Of a DNA stretch of 64,000 nt, positions 44,860 to 54,403 are shown piece after piece. Made by a program: the position numbers and the translations under genes. The first letter of the stretch is position 1. Every line of letters starts with the position of its first letter. The stretch is from Alphaproteobacteria bacterium (GTDB taxonomy: Bacteria; Pseudomonadota; Alphaproteobacteria; UBA6615), in the NCBI GenBank assembly GCA_002727315.1, contig PBWR01000006.1, positions 62,001 to 126,000 on the forward strand, written 5' to 3'. The notes under the pieces were generated by a model. That model did not search any database, had not been told where the DNA came from, and worked only from the letters and a program-made list of their open reading frames with translations.

Positions 44860-45702
44860 CTATTGCGCCGCCGTGTCGCGTGCGGGCACAAAGCCTGGCC
44901 AGGCGGTGTGCAGGCGTCCGCCCAAAATCAGCGGCGCTACATTTCGCGCGAGGCCCGTTGAATCATCGGTTTCGACCAGAACGGCACACAGGCTGGCCGG
45001 GCCGCGGGCCGGCGCCAGCCGTTCACCGACCACCTTGGTCCGGAACTTCGCGATCGCCGTTTCCTTCTGCATCCCGATGACCGAGTCATAATCACCGCAC
45101 ATGCCGGCATCGGTCTGATAGGCGGTCCCGCCCGGCAGAACCTGGGCATCGGCAGTGGGAATATGGGTGTGGGTGCCGACCACCAGGCTGGCGCGTCCGT
45201 CGCAAACATGACCCAGCGCAGCCTTTTCCGACGTCGCCTCGCCATGCACGTCGATCAGCACCGCATCGACAGCTTTGCCCAGCGGATGCGAGTCGAGGAC
45301 CCGATCAACAGCGGCGAACGGATCGTCGAGCAGTTCCATGAACAAGCGACACATCACGTTGACCACCAGCACGGAACGGCCGTCGCGCGCCTTGATCACG
45401 GAGGCGCCGCGCCCAGGTGTCCCATCCGTATAGTTGAGCGGCCGCAACACGCGCGGATCGGCGTCGATAAACGGGATAATCTCGCGGTGATCCCAGACAT
45501 GGTTGCCGGTCGTGATGGCATCCGCGCCCACCTCGAACAGCTCCTTGCAGATCTTGCCGGTCAGCCCGAATCCATGCGCCGCGTTCTCGGCGTTAACCAC
45601 CACGAAATCCAGACTCAACTCCGTTCGCAGGCCCGGCAGATGTTCGAGCACAACTTCGCGTCCAGCGCGTCCAACAAGGTCTCCGCAAAACAGGATTTTC
45701 AT
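44860..45702 (-). CDS. YmdB-family metallophosphoesterase (TIGR00282 type)
   Basis: A 280-residue calcineurin-like phosphoesterase. MKILFCGDLVGRAGREVVL and FVVVNAENAAHGFGL provide the first metal ligands, ITTGNHVWDHREI the central His/Asn, IDVHGEATSEKAA and VVGTHTHIPTADA the last His pair. In Bacillus the YmdB protein is a cyclic-nucleotide phosphodiesterase affecting biofilm formation; in alphaproteobacteria no role is established. It follows the 5-FTHF cyclo-ligase gene by nine bases. Confidence 0.93.
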   Translation of the reverse strand: MKILFCGDLVGRAGREVVLEHLPGLRTELSLDFVVVNAENAAHGFGLTGKICKELFEVGADAITTGNHVWDHREIIPFIDADPRVLRPLNYTDGTPGRGASVIKARDGRSVLVVNVMCRLFMELLDDPFAAVDRVLDSHPLGKAVDAVLIDVHGEATSEKAALGHVCDGRASLVVGTHTHIPTADAQVLPGGTAYQTDAGMCGDYDSVIGMQKETAIAKFRTKVVGERLAPARGPASLCAVLVETDDSTGLARNVAPLILGGRLHTAWPGFVPARDTAAQ

Positions 45703-45711
45703 GGCGTATTC

Positions 45712-46389
45712 CTACAGGGCGACCGGCATGGCCGCGGATTCGGTAACGATCCAGTCGAGCCGCGCATCGTTCGGACCGACGGGCAAGTCGTCGCGGACTT
45801 GGCCGGAAAAGGCAAGCCCCACGGCAAGCACGTCGCCGTCGGCACGCAACCGGGCAAGGGTGCGGTCATAGTATCCCCCGCCATAGCCGATGCGGTGACC
45901 GTCGCGATCGAACGCCAGCATGGGCACCAGAACCAGGTCGGGCACCAGCAGGTCAGACCCCTCGCGCGGGACCGAGGTGCCGAAGGCCGAGGGTTCGACG
46001 GCATCTCCAGGCTGCCATCGTCGGAACTCCAGCGGCTCGACGTCCGCGCCCACGACCGGAAGGCACAAGGCCGCGCCGGTGCCCGCCACGCGATCCATCA
46101 GCAAGCGTGGGTCGATCTCGCTGCCAATGGGCAGATAGCCCGCAACCACGCAACCCGCCCGCGCGTGCGCCGCAAGCACGGGCGCGGTTATGAAACGGGC
46201 CGCCACACCCGTGGCCGCCGCTACGCCAAGTCCCGACGCGAGCGCATCGCGTGCCTCGCGCGCGGCGCCACGAACCGCCGCCTTGCGCGCATCGATATCC
46301 GGGTCCGTGTCGCGAATGGGATCCGCCTCTTTTTCAAAAATGGTTGGAGTGGACGGCGCCAGGCGAGGGTCGGCGAACGGGAAGTCCAC
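45712..46389 (-). CDS. fthC: 5-formyltetrahydrofolate cyclo-ligase
   Basis: A 225-residue enzyme converting 5-formyl-THF to 5,10-methenyl-THF. The conserved C-terminal motif DRDGHRIGYGGGYYDRTLARL is split between residues 165-185, and VAGYLPIGSEIDPRLLMD holds the substrate strand. The N-terminal 30 residues before DIDARKAAVRGAAREARD are extra. The GTG at 46389 is the only plausible start. In many proteobacteria the gene follows zapA and 6S RNA, as here. Confidence 0.92.
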   Translation of the reverse strand: MDFPFADPRLAPSTPTIFEKEADPIRDTDPDIDARKAAVRGAAREARDALASGLGVAAATGVAARFITAPVLAAHARAGCVVAGYLPIGSEIDPRLLMDRVAGTGAALCLPVVGADVEPLEFRRWQPGDAVEPSAFGTSVPREGSDLLVPDLVLVPMLAFDRDGHRIGYGGGYYDRTLARLRADGDVLAVGLAFSGQVRDDLPVGPNDARLDWIVTESAAMPVAL

Positions 46390-46397
46390 CGAGACCT

Positions 46398-46519
46398 GCT
46401 AAAAGCAGGTGGGCGCCGTGAATACCGGAACCTCGATTCCGGCAGGGACAGCTCCCTAGTGGATTAGTAAGGTCTCCGGGACTAATTGCCGCCTGACGCG
46501 ACACCCAGCAGACCGTCCA
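46398..46519 (-). ncRNA. ssrS: 6S RNA-like structured RNA (ssrS)
   Basis: Between zapA and fthC, the usual place of 6S RNA in proteobacteria, the minus strand holds a structured segment. A nine-pair closing stem joins TGGGTGTCG (46507-46499) to CGGCGCCCA (46418-46410), with hairpins TTAGT/ACTAA, AGGGA/TCCCT and CCGGAA/TTCCGG inside. It ends in ACCTGC TTTTA GCAGGT. The TATTCACGGCGCCCACCTGC 3' region resembles alphaproteobacterial 6S RNAs. A promoter precedes it. The ends are estimated from that promoter, and the length of about 120 bases is short for 6S, so a structured fthC leader is the alternative. Confidence 0.6.
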
Positions 46520-46525
46520 TCCATG

Positions 46526-46554
46526 AACCTAGGCGCGCACCACGCGCGCCGCAA
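46526..46554 (-). promoter_or_regulatory. Predicted promoter of the 6S-like RNA
   Basis: On the minus strand TTGCGG (46554-46549) and TAGGTT (46531-46526) are separated by exactly 17 bases. The spacer itself contains the palindrome GGCGCGC/GCGCGCC. The transcription start would be near 46519. Confidence 0.5.
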
Positions 46555-46573
46555 CCGCCCGCTCGGGAATTGG

Positions 46574-46915
46574 TCAGTCTGCCGCCAGGAGGTCGGCGAG
46601 TTTTTCGATCCGCTCGGACAGACCGTCGATGCGGGTCGCCAGGCGTTCTTCCGTGTCGTCGATCGCCGACTGGGCTTCCCGCGCAGTATCGTTGCGGGCC
46701 TCTTCCAGCTCTTCGCGGGTGTCGGACAATTCATCCGTGACCAGCAATCCCGCCATCACCATCAGGCTGGTATCACCGATCTGCCCGACCTCATTGACCA
46801 GTTCGTCGACCTTGCCGTCGAGATACTTTGCCAAGTTCGAAAGATGGGATTCCTGGCCGTCTTCGCAGGCGATGCGGTAGTCCCGCCCGTTGATCCTGAT
46901 TTCAACCTGAGCCAC
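46574..46915 (-). CDS. zapA: Cell division protein ZapA
   Basis: A 113-residue FtsZ-ring stabiliser. The N-terminal globular part reads VEIRINGRDYRIACEDGQES and HLSNLAKYLDGKVDELVNEV, with GDTSLMVMAGLLVTDEL before the C-terminal coiled coil (residues 68-105, ELEEARNDTAREAQSAIDD). The GTG at 46915 has AGGGG eight bases upstream; longer frames to 47014 lie in the neighbour. The coiled coil mediates tetramer formation. Confidence 0.93.
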   Translation of the reverse strand: MAQVEIRINGRDYRIACEDGQESHLSNLAKYLDGKVDELVNEVGQIGDTSLMVMAGLLVTDELSDTREELEEARNDTAREAQSAIDDTEERLATRIDGLSERIEKLADLLAAD

Positions 46916-46928
46916 TTCGAAGCCCCTG

Positions 46929-47171
46929 CTATTCCGCGAGCATGTTTCGCAAACGGCCGATAGCGTCGTCAAGCCGTCCCGAGACAATTCCAGACGTTTC
47001 CTGCAGAGTCGCAAACTCGGCGCGCAGTTTCGTCAACTCGTCCTGCAACTGCTGGTTCCCGTCGGCCACGCCCGCATCTTTCTCGGCCTGTTCGCGGCGT
47101 GCGGTCACTGCACTCTCGAGTTGCTCGAGAGCCGCGTCCAGGCGTTCGTTTGCTTCGTTGAGTTTTGACAT
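46929..47171 (-). CDS. Small coiled-coil protein, DUF4164-like
   Basis: An 80-residue, almost entirely helical protein (NEANERLDAALEQLESAVTA and QLQDELTKLRAEFATLQETS) with heptad-like spacing of hydrophobic residues. It ends RLDDAIGRLRNMLAE. Genes of this type sit just upstream of zapA in many alphaproteobacteria, which suggests a role near the divisome, but none is established. ATG at 47171 has GGGAG and GGGG upstream; the frame to 47309 overlaps the divergent tkt promoter. The stop is 13 bases before zapA. Confidence 0.8.
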   Translation of the reverse strand: MSKLNEANERLDAALEQLESAVTARREQAEKDAGVADGNQQLQDELTKLRAEFATLQETSGIVSGRLDDAIGRLRNMLAE

Positions 47172-47385
47172 CGACCCCGTCTCCCGCGTCGCGCATCGTA
47201 CGCGGGCGCGAGTCGCACGGTCAACCGGATCGCCGTCGCGCAACCCCAGCAAATCCGCGGTGGAAAACCCGCCGAAGTAGGCGTTGACGGCCCGCGGGGG
47301 GAACGGCATGTTGCCGCCGCGTTACGCACTCAGGCGATTCCACGCCGCACCTATCCTCCGCCGTCCCCGAAGGCGCATAAGAAAT

Positions 47386-49401
47386 ATGAACGACGTCGCA
47401 AACCAAGCCGCTCAAAACCCGGCCGCCAGTGGTGCGCATGCATCTCTGGCCAACGCCATCCGCGCCCTTTCGATGGACGCCGTGCAGGCCGCGAACTCAG
47501 GCCATCCCGGCGCCCCGATGGGGATGGCCGACATGGCGACCGTACTGTTCACCCGTCACCTGAAGTTCGACGCGACCAATCCCGAATGGCCGGACCGTGA
47601 CCGCTTCGTCCTGTCGAACGGTCATGCGTCGATGCTGCTCTACTCGCTGCTGTATCTCACGGGCTCACCCGACATGACGCTCGACGAAGTCCGCAACTTC
47701 CGCCAGCTTGGCAGCCGCACACCGGGCCATCCCGAATACGGCCACGCCGCCGGGGTCGAGACGACGACCGGCCCATTGGGCCAGGGCATCGCCAACGCTG
47801 TCGGCATGGCGCTCGCCGAACGCATGATGAACGCGCGCTACGGCGACGACATCGTCGACCACCACACCTATGTATTTGTCGGGGATGGCTGCCTGATGGA
47901 AGGCATAAGCCATGAGGCGATCTCGCTGGCTGGTCACCTGGGCCTGTCGCGCCTCATCGTTCTGTTCGACGACAACGAAATCACCATCGACGGCGACACC
48001 AATCTATCGGTGTCGGACGACCAGATGGCGCGCTTCGCGGCGAGCGGCTGGGACGTGGCGAAATGCGACGGGCATGATCCCGAGGCAATAGACGCGGCCA
48101 TGACGGCCGCCAAGTCCAGCGACAAGCCCTCGCTGATCGCGTGCCGCACGGTGATCGGCTACGGATCACCCAACAAACAAGGCACCTCGGCCACCCATGG
48201 CGCGCCTCTCGGTGACGAGGAGATTGCGGCGACCCGCGAAGAACTCGGCTGGTCGCACGAACCGTTCGTCGTTCCAGATGATGTCCTTGCCGCCTGGCGC
48301 AGCGCCGGCACACAGGGGCAGGCTGCGCGCGACGACTGGGAGGCGCGCCGCGACGCCATGCCCGCCGATACCCGCCAGGCCTTCGACGCCGCGGTCGCGG
48401 GTGCGTTGCCGGAAAATCTCGACGCGGCGGTCAACGACTACAAGAAGCAGCTGTCTGCCGATGCGCCGAAATGGGCGACCCGCAAGGCGAGCCAAGAAGC
48501 GCTCGAAGTGATCACGCCGCTGGTCGAAACGATGATCGGCGGTTCGGCCGATCTCACCGGCTCAAACAACACCAAGACCGCATGCATGGAACCGATCCAG
48601 GCCGGCGACTATGGTGGCCGGTACCTCTATTACGGCGTTCGCGAGCACGGCATGGCCGCGGCCATGAATGGCATGGCGCTGCACGGTGGCCTGATCCCCT
48701 ATTCCGGGACGTTCCTGACCTTTACAGACTATTGCCGCCCGTCGATCCGGCTGTCGGCGCTGATGGGCCTGCGCGTGATCTACGTCATGACCCATGATTC
48801 GATCGGGCTGGGAGAAGACGGTCCGACCCACCAGCCCATCGAGCATGTGGCCAGCCTGCGCGCAATACCGAACGTCAACGTCTACCGGCCGGCCGACGCC
48901 GTCGAGACCGCCGAGTGCTGGACATTGGCCCTGCAAAGCGAGAACACCCCATCGGTATTGGCGCTGACCCGTCAGGGCCTGCCGACGGTGCGCACCGAGC
49001 ACACGGACGACAATCTGTGCGCCCGTGGCGGCTATGTTCTGGCCGCGGCCCACGGCGACCGCGCGGCCACGATCCTGGCTAGTGGGTCCGAGGTGGAAAT
49101 CGCGCTCGCGGCGCGCGAGGCGCTGCAGGCCGAAGGCATTCCCACCGCCGTCGTGTCGATGCCCTGCTGGGAACTGTTCGACGCCCAGGACGATGCCTAC
49201 CGGCGCGACACGCTGGGGGATGGTGTCCGCGTGGCGGTGGAGGCCGGCGTCACCTTTGGCTGGTCACGCCATGGTGTCGACGAGGCGAACGTCGTCGGCA
49301 TGCGCAGTTTCGGTGCGTCGGCACCGGCGGGTGAGTTGTATGAACATTTCGGCATCACCGCAGACGCGGTTGCCGAACGCGTGAAAAGCGCCCTGGCTTG
49401 A
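47386..49401 (+). CDS. tkt: Transketolase
   Basis: A 671-residue thiamine diphosphate enzyme of the pentose phosphate pathway. [20 protein letters not shown] and [19 protein letters not shown] open the PP domain. The ThDP-binding motif is [20 protein letters not shown] (GDG to the distal Asn-like position), and the Pyr domain includes [20 protein letters not shown] with the catalytic Glu, and [19 protein letters not shown]. Length matches E. coli TktA. ATG at 47386 was chosen; upstream frame is poor. It heads the sugar-phosphate cluster with gap. Confidence 0.97.
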   Translation: MNDVANQAAQNPAASGAHASLANAIRALSMDAVQAANSGHPGAPMGMADMATVLFTRHLKFDATNPEWPDRDRFVLSNGHASMLLYSLLYLTGSPDMTLDEVRNFRQLGSRTPGHPEYGHAAGVETTTGPLGQGIANAVGMALAERMMNARYGDDIVDHHTYVFVGDGCLMEGISHEAISLAGHLGLSRLIVLFDDNEITIDGDTNLSVSDDQMARFAASGWDVAKCDGHDPEAIDAAMTAAKSSDKPSLIACRTVIGYGSPNKQGTSATHGAPLGDEEIAATREELGWSHEPFVVPDDVLAAWRSAGTQGQAARDDWEARRDAMPADTRQAFDAAVAGALPENLDAAVNDYKKQLSADAPKWATRKASQEALEVITPLVETMIGGSADLTGSNNTKTACMEPIQAGDYGGRYLYYGVREHGMAAAMNGMALHGGLIPYSGTFLTFTDYCRPSIRLSALMGLRVIYVMTHDSIGLGEDGPTHQPIEHVASLRAIPNVNVYRPADAVETAECWTLALQSENTPSVLALTRQGLPTVRTEHTDDNLCARGGYVLAAAHGDRAATILASGSEVEIALAAREALQAEGIPTAVVSMPCWELFDAQDDAYRRDTLGDGVRVAVEAGVTFGWSRHGVDEANVVGMRSFGASAPAGELYEHFGITADAVAERVKSALA

Positions 49402-49461
49402 CCTTGGGTCGGCCTGTGGCAATTGAACTAGAAAGACCAACGTAGGAACGAGGAGAGAGTG

Positions 49462-50487
49462 ATGGCGGTTCGGGTTGCGATCAACGGTTTCGGGCGCATC
49501 GGGCGCCTGGTTTTGCGGGCGGCATCTGAGTCGGGCCGCCGGGACATCGAGTTCGTGGCGATCAACGATCTGGGATCGACGGACGCGAACGCTCATCTGC
49601 TGCAGTATGACTCGATCCACGGCCCCTTCCCCGGCACGGTGAAGGCCGGACGGAATTCGATCAACCTTGGCGCCAAGTCGCGCATCGGGCGTTCCATCAA
49701 GGTCTTCGCGGAACGCAATCCAGCCAACCTGCCCTGGGGCGATCTCGGCATCGATGTCGTGCTCGAATGCACCGGCATCTTTACATCCAAGGAATCGGCC
49801 GGCGCGCACCTTAAGGCGGGCGCAAAGAAGGTCCTGATCTCGGCGCCTGCCTCGGGTGCAGACCTTACCATCGTACAGGGCGTCAACGACAACAAACTGC
49901 GCAAATCCCACAAGGTGGTCTCTAACGCGTCGTGCACGACCAACTGCCTCGCCCCGGTCGCCGCCGTTCTGAACAAGGCCATCGGCATCAAGCACGGCTT
50001 TATGACCACGGTTCACAGCTACACCGGCGACCAGCCGGTGCTCGACACGCTGCACTCCGATCTGCACCGCGCCCGCGGAGCGGCGACGTCGATCATCCCG
50101 ACCTCGACCGGTGCGGCCCGCGCGGTCGGCCTGGTGCTGCCGGAACTCGCCGGTAAGCTCGACGGCACGGCCGTTCGGGTGCCGACGCCGAATGTCTCGA
50201 TGGTCGATCTGGTCGTCGAGGCCAAGAAGAACACCACGGCCGAAGCGGTGAATGCGGCGATCGAAAAGGCCGCGGCCAAGGGTCCCCTGAAGGGCATCCT
50301 GACCACCAACGCCGCGCCGCTGGTCTCCGCCGATTTCAATCACAACCCGGCGAGTTCCGTGTTCGACCTGACCCAGACCCAGGTGACCGATGGCCGGATG
50401 GTCCGGGTCCTCAGCTGGTACGACAATGAATGGGGCTTCTCCAACCGGATGAGCGACACCGCCGTCCTGATGGGCAAACTTGGCTAG
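49462..50487 (+). CDS. gap: Glyceraldehyde-3-phosphate dehydrogenase, type I
   Basis: A 341-residue NAD-dependent enzyme. [19 protein letters not shown] is the dinucleotide fold; the nucleophile Cys158 is in [19 protein letters not shown], and its His partner is in [29 protein letters not shown] closes the fold. ATG at 49462 is preferred to the GTG three bases earlier, since GAGGAG lies six bases upstream. It follows tkt by 60 bases. The gene normally following it in alphaproteobacteria, pgk, is not here. Confidence 0.97.
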   Translation: MAVRVAINGFGRIGRLVLRAASESGRRDIEFVAINDLGSTDANAHLLQYDSIHGPFPGTVKAGRNSINLGAKSRIGRSIKVFAERNPANLPWGDLGIDVVLECTGIFTSKESAGAHLKAGAKKVLISAPASGADLTIVQGVNDNKLRKSHKVVSNASCTTNCLAPVAAVLNKAIGIKHGFMTTVHSYTGDQPVLDTLHSDLHRARGAATSIIPTSTGAARAVGLVLPELAGKLDGTAVRVPTPNVSMVDLVVEAKKNTTAEAVNAAIEKAAAKGPLKGILTTNAAPLVSADFNHNPASSVFDLTQTQVTDGRMVRVLSWYDNEWGFSNRMSDTAVLMGKLG

Positions 50488-50511
50488 CCGGAACGAAGAT
50501 TATGTATGGGG

Positions 50512-50542
50512 AACGCCCGGGCCGGTCCCGGGCGTTTTCTTT
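50512..50542. terminator. Rho-independent terminator between gap and lysR-type gene
   Basis: AACGCCCGGG (50512-50521) pairs with CCCGGGCGTT (50527-50536) around a five-base loop CCGGT, and TTTCTTT follows on the plus strand. It ends gap transcription; the hairpin lies just after the stop of the converging regulator gene and may serve it too. Confidence 0.88.
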
Positions 50543-50543
50543 A

Positions 50544-51455
50544 CTACGCGCCGGTCGCGCCGAGCGGGCGTTCCTTGAAATGCCCGGCCAGGAAATCCAC
50601 GAATGCGCGCACCTTGGCCGACAGGTGGCGGCCGGGCGGATAGATCACGTGCACCGATGGTTCGGGCTGGGCGTAGTCGCTCAGCACCTCGACCAGGCGA
50701 CCGGATTCCAGATCCGGGCCTACCATCCAGGTCGGCAGATTGACGACCCCCAGCCCCTCGACCGCAGCCTCGAGCAGGGCCTCGCCATTGTTTGACGCCA
50801 GATTGCCCGTGGCCTGGATGACATGTTCCTTGCCCTTGGTGTCGGTCATCCGCCAGGTGTTGCCGCTCGAGAGATAGGAATAGGCGAGACAGTTGTGGGC
50901 CCGCAGATCCTCGGGCTTGCCCGGCATACCATGCTTCTTCCAGTAGCCGGGGGTCGCGGCGACAACGCGGCGTGCTTCCGCGAGCTTACGTGCGATCAGG
51001 CTCGAATCCTTCAACTCGCCGACCCGGATCAGCATGTCCGCACCCTCGGCGATGGGATCGACGAACTGATCCGACATGGACAGCTCCATCGACACATGGG
51101 GGTGACGTTCCAGGAACTCTCCCAGGATCGGCACGATATGCCGGCGGCCGAAGACCACCGGCATGTTCACCCGCAACGCGCCGCGCGGCTCGGTGTTGAG
51201 CTCCGTCACCGCCGCTTCGGCTTCCTCGATATCGGCGAGAATCTGCTGACAGCGCCCGTAATAGGCGCGGCCTTCCTCGGTCGGCGCCAACTGGCGGGTC
51301 GTACGATTGAACAATCGCGCACCGAGACGGTCTTCAAGCCGGGAAATCTGCTTGCTCACGGCCGACGGCGTCAGGTTCATCGACCGTGCCGTCGCTGAGA
51401 AACTGCCGAATTCGACGGCTTTCACGAAAAGCTCCATCGAGGTCAGCGTATCCAT
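50544..51455 (-). CDS. LysR-family transcriptional regulator
   Basis: A 303-residue regulator. The N-terminal winged HTH reads MELFVKAVEFGSFSATARSM and LTPSAVSKQISRLEDRLGAR. The effector domain includes GALRVNMPVVFGRRHIVPIL and LLEAAVEGLGVVNLPTWMVG. It is close to the large group of LysR proteins similar to DsdC/PecT/CrgA types that often regulate a divergent gene. The divergent neighbour here is the conserved hypothetical gene at 51,592 followed by fba. Its presence breaks the usual gap-pgk-fba order. Effector unknown. Confidence 0.92.
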   Translation of the reverse strand: MDTLTSMELFVKAVEFGSFSATARSMNLTPSAVSKQISRLEDRLGARLFNRTTRQLAPTEEGRAYYGRCQQILADIEEAEAAVTELNTEPRGALRVNMPVVFGRRHIVPILGEFLERHPHVSMELSMSDQFVDPIAEGADMLIRVGELKDSSLIARKLAEARRVVAATPGYWKKHGMPGKPEDLRAHNCLAYSYLSSGNTWRMTDTKGKEHVIQATGNLASNNGEALLEAAVEGLGVVNLPTWMVGPDLESGRLVEVLSDYAQPEPSVHVIYPPGRHLSAKVRAFVDFLAGHFKERPLGATGA

Positions 51456-51591
51456 CTTTTCTCTCTATATGTTCCGTATCGGCACAATTCTTTTAATTGC
51501 ATCTGGCGCTCCGGACAATCCGGACAGAAAAATAAACATCCGAAATTTCACAGAGTGCGCGCAAATGCGGGCGTTCGGGTACCATTGAACG

Positions 51592-52056
51592 ATGTCGGAC
51601 GCCAGCCCATCCTCCCATCGTCCACGGTTTGTCGTACACAGTTACGATCAGGCCGTCGCAGCGCTGCAGGCCGCTTCGTCCCACGATCGGGCAATCGAGA
51701 TTCTGAGCGCTACCGGTGCCGCGCGCGCTGCCGGTGCGGGATGGTGGCGCGAACTCGTCGAGCAGGCTAGCGCCGCCGTGCCCGGCGTTGACGCCGTCTG
51801 GATTCTGGATTGCGCCGACGAGCCCGGCCTCGCCCTGGCCGCATTGCGCGAGGGGGTCGAGGCCGTGTCCCTGGACGGCGATGGTCCGGCCTGGCAACGG
51901 GTCGCGGATATCGCTCGACAATCCGGCGCTGATCTTCGTCGAGCGGATCACGCCGGCGCGCTCGATCTGGCGCGCGCAAACAATCCACAGCAAGAGTGCG
52001 AAAGGCACCTGGGGGAAGCCCCGGACGGCGTTGCAAAACCGCGCGCCCTCGGCTAA
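51592..52056 (+). CDS. Conserved hypothetical protein upstream of fba
   Basis: A 154-residue soluble protein. Readable conserved-looking blocks are FVVHSYDQAVAALQAASSH, ATGAARAAGAGWWRELVEQA and VDAVWILDCADEPGLALAAL, an alpha/beta pattern suggesting a small Rossmann-like or TIM-like half domain. Proteins with this pattern are, to my knowledge, found near fructose-bisphosphate aldolase genes of Rhodospirillales, but I cannot name a family. The ribosome site is weak. It diverges from the LysR-type gene and lies 78 bases before fba. Function unknown. Confidence 0.7.
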   Translation: MSDASPSSHRPRFVVHSYDQAVAALQAASSHDRAIEILSATGAARAAGAGWWRELVEQASAAVPGVDAVWILDCADEPGLALAALREGVEAVSLDGDGPAWQRVADIARQSGADLRRADHAGALDLARANNPQQECERHLGEAPDGVAKPRALG

Positions 52057-52134
52057 TTCACTGGGGAACAGAGTCCTGCCCGTGATCTGGCTGCGCGGTG
52101 CGACGGACCGGCTCCGACAACGGGAAACATCGTT

Positions 52135-53055
52135 ATGAAAGTCACGCAGCGCGTCCGCAAAATCCTGTCCTGGTACGAAAGCGACAACCCGGGCACCAAG
52201 ACCAATCTCGCGCGCATCCTGATGACCGGCAAGCTGGCCGGATCCGGAAAGATGGTGATCCTCCCGGTGGATCAGGGCTGGGAACACGGCCCCGCGCGGA
52301 GCTTCGCGCCGAACCCGCCGGCCTATGACCCGCATTATTTCCCGCAGCTGGCCATCGATGCCGGTCTGAACGCCTATGCTGCCCCGCTCGGACAGATCGA
52401 GGCGGCAGCCGACAGTTATGCCGGCTCGGTGCCGCTGATCCTCAAGATCAACTCCTCGAACTCCCACGCGACCAGCAAGGACCAGGCGATCACGGCTTCG
52501 GTCGGCGATGCGCTTCGGCTCGGCTGTGCGGCGGTCGGCTTCACGATCTATCCTGGCTCTGACGACGCCTTCGAGATGATCGAGGAAATCCGGGAGATCA
52601 CAGAGGAGGCGAAGGCCTTCGGCCTCGCCACCGTCATTTGGTCCTACCCGCGCGGCGGCAACCTGTCGAAGGAAGGCGAGACGGCCATCGACGTCACCGC
52701 CTATGCCGCCCACATGGCCGCCCAGCTGGGCGCCAACATCATCAAGGTGAAGCCGCCGACCAACCATATCGAGAACGGCGACGCCAAGAAGGTCTACGAC
52801 AGCCAGAAGATCGACATCTCCACCCTCTCGTCGCGGATCGCGCATGTGATGGAATCGTCGTTCGGCGGCAAGCGCCTGGTCGTCTTCTCCGGCGGTGCGG
52901 CCAAGGGCACGGACGCGGTCTATGACGAGATTCGCCAGCTGCGCGACGGTGGAGCCAACGGCTCGATCATCGGACGCAATTCCTTCCAGCGCTCGCGCGA
53001 GGATGCGCTCGAGCTGCTGGGCAACGTCATCAAGATCTACCAGGGCAAGTTCTGA
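52135..53055 (+). CDS. fba: Class I fructose-bisphosphate aldolase (DhnA/FbaB type)
   Basis: A 306-residue TIM-barrel aldolase of the archaeal/DhnA class. [20 protein letters not shown] is the conserved early loop, [11 protein letters not shown] the middle strand, and [13 protein letters not shown] carries the Schiff-base lysine (Lys204 by position). [20 protein letters not shown] and [19 protein letters not shown] bind the phosphate. This class uses a lysine rather than a zinc ion. The stop overlaps the proposed CTG start of thiE (CTGA at 53052-53055). Confidence 0.95.
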   Translation: MKVTQRVRKILSWYESDNPGTKTNLARILMTGKLAGSGKMVILPVDQGWEHGPARSFAPNPPAYDPHYFPQLAIDAGLNAYAAPLGQIEAAADSYAGSVPLILKINSSNSHATSKDQAITASVGDALRLGCAAVGFTIYPGSDDAFEMIEEIREITEEAKAFGLATVIWSYPRGGNLSKEGETAIDVTAYAAHMAAQLGANIIKVKPPTNHIENGDAKKVYDSQKIDISTLSSRIAHVMESSFGGKRLVVFSGGAAKGTDAVYDEIRQLRDGGANGSIIGRNSFQRSREDALELLGNVIKIYQGKF

Positions 53056-53708
53056 TCACCTCCGACCAGGGCTGCCGGCTGTATCTGATCAGCCCGTCGA
53101 ACCTCGACGGTGACCGGCTCGACGCGTTCGCCCGTGCCCTGACGGTCGCCCTCGATGCCGGCAATGTGGCCTGCCTGCAGCTGCGCCTGAAGGGCCCGGA
53201 CGAGAGCCCGGCCTCCGATGCGGATATCCGGCGCGCAGTGGAAACCCTGCTGCCCATAACCGCCGCCCATGATGTCGCCTTCATCCTCAACGACCGGCCC
53301 GACCTTGCCGCCGAACTCGGTTGCGACGGCGTTCATGTCGGACAGGAAGACGCCTCGTATGAAGACGCCCGGCGGCGTCTGGGAGACGATGCCATTGTCG
53401 GCGTGACCTGCCACGATTCCCGCCATCTGGCGATGGAGGCGGCAGAGGCCGGGGCAGACTATGTCGCCTTCGGAGCCTTCTTCCCGACGGACACCAAGAC
53501 GCCGAAATCGCGCACCCGGCCCGACATCCTTGCCTGGTGGTCGGAGCTTACCGAAGTGCCCTGCGTCGCCATCGGCGGAATTACGGCCGAGAACTGCGGA
53601 TCATTGGTTGCCGCCGGTGCGAACTTCCTCGCCGTGTCGGCCGGGGTCTGGGCTCATCCCGACGGCCCCGACGCCGCAGTGCGGGCGTTCAACGCCGCCT
53701 GTAGCTAG
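53052..53708 (+). CDS. thiE: Thiamine-phosphate synthase with probable CTG start
   Basis: About 218 residues from a CTG at 53052. The product joins HMP-PP and thiazole phosphate. Its first strand, [11 protein letters not shown], lies upstream of the first usual start (GTG at 53166); without it the TIM barrel would lack strand 1 and helix 1. Further motifs are [20 protein letters not shown] (split around residue 80), [28 protein letters not shown] and [12 protein letters not shown]. The only sensible upstream codon is CTG, which forms CTGA with the fba stop and has AGGG seven bases before it. The alternative is a truncated GTG product of 180 residues. Confidence 0.85.
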   Translation: MITSDQGCRLYLISPSNLDGDRLDAFARALTVALDAGNVACLQLRLKGPDESPASDADIRRAVETLLPITAAHDVAFILNDRPDLAAELGCDGVHVGQEDASYEDARRRLGDDAIVGVTCHDSRHLAMEAAEAGADYVAFGAFFPTDTKTPKSRTRPDILAWWSELTEVPCVAIGGITAENCGSLVAAGANFLAVSAGVWAHPDGPDAAVRAFNAACS

Positions 53709-53781
53709 CCGGGCTGGAAAACGGCGCCCGCAACTGCTAGAGAACCGCCGCCGCACCCCAAAACCACAGGCGACGAAGACC

Positions 53782-54351
53782 ATGAAGATCGATGGCAACG
53801 AAATCCGGCCCGGCAATGTGATCGAGCATCAGAATCGCCTCTGGCGGGCGGTGAAGACCCAGCATGTGAAGCCCGGCAAGGGCGGTGCGTTCTTACAGGT
53901 CGAACTGAAGGACATTCGCGACGGCACCAAGCTGAACGAGCGGTTTCGCTCATCGGAATCCGTTGAGCGGGTCCGGCTCGAGCAGAAGGAATACCAGTAC
54001 TTGTTCAGCGACGACACGTCGCACACCTTCATGGATCAGGAGAATTACGAACAGGTCTCCCTCGGCTCCAACGTGCTCGACGAAGAGCAGTCGCGTTTCC
54101 TGCAAGATGGCATGATCGTCCAGATCGAAACCTACGAGGACGAGCCCATCGGCGTGGAACTGCCCGAGCGCGTTACCCTCGAAGTGGTGGAGGCCGATCC
54201 CGTGGTGAAGGGCCAGACGGCCACCTCGTCCTACAAGCCGGCCACCCTGGAAAACGGCGTCCGCATTCAGGTGCCGCCGCATATCGAGGCGGGTACCGCG
54301 GTCGTGGTGTCGACTGTCGACGCCACCTACGTCGAACGCGCCCGAGGTTGA
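53782..54351 (+). CDS. efp: Translation elongation factor P
   Basis: A 189-residue three-domain protein shaped like tRNA, which rescues ribosomes stalled at polyproline. The N-terminal KOW-like domain has the loop [20 protein letters not shown], whose Lys at the tip (PGKG) is the modification site in species with EpmA/B. The C-terminal OB domains include [23 protein letters not shown] at 53782 gives the family start [14 protein letters not shown]. The window encodes several proline-rich proteins (TolA, OmpA-like) that would depend on it. Confidence 0.97.
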   Translation: MKIDGNEIRPGNVIEHQNRLWRAVKTQHVKPGKGGAFLQVELKDIRDGTKLNERFRSSESVERVRLEQKEYQYLFSDDTSHTFMDQENYEQVSLGSNVLDEEQSRFLQDGMIVQIETYEDEPIGVELPERVTLEVVEADPVVKGQTATSSYKPATLENGVRIQVPPHIEAGTAVVVSTVDATYVERARG

Positions 54352-54403
54352 TTTCTTGACCCGCATCGTCCCCTGCACCAGCCCCAGACGCGGCGGCTGA
54401 ACC

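Noticed and set aside
53040-53170. TPP riboswitch before thiE
   Set aside because: The thiE frame begins inside fba without a leader, and the THI-box elements (CTGAGA, ACCTGATC-type) are not present; the same holds before thiD.
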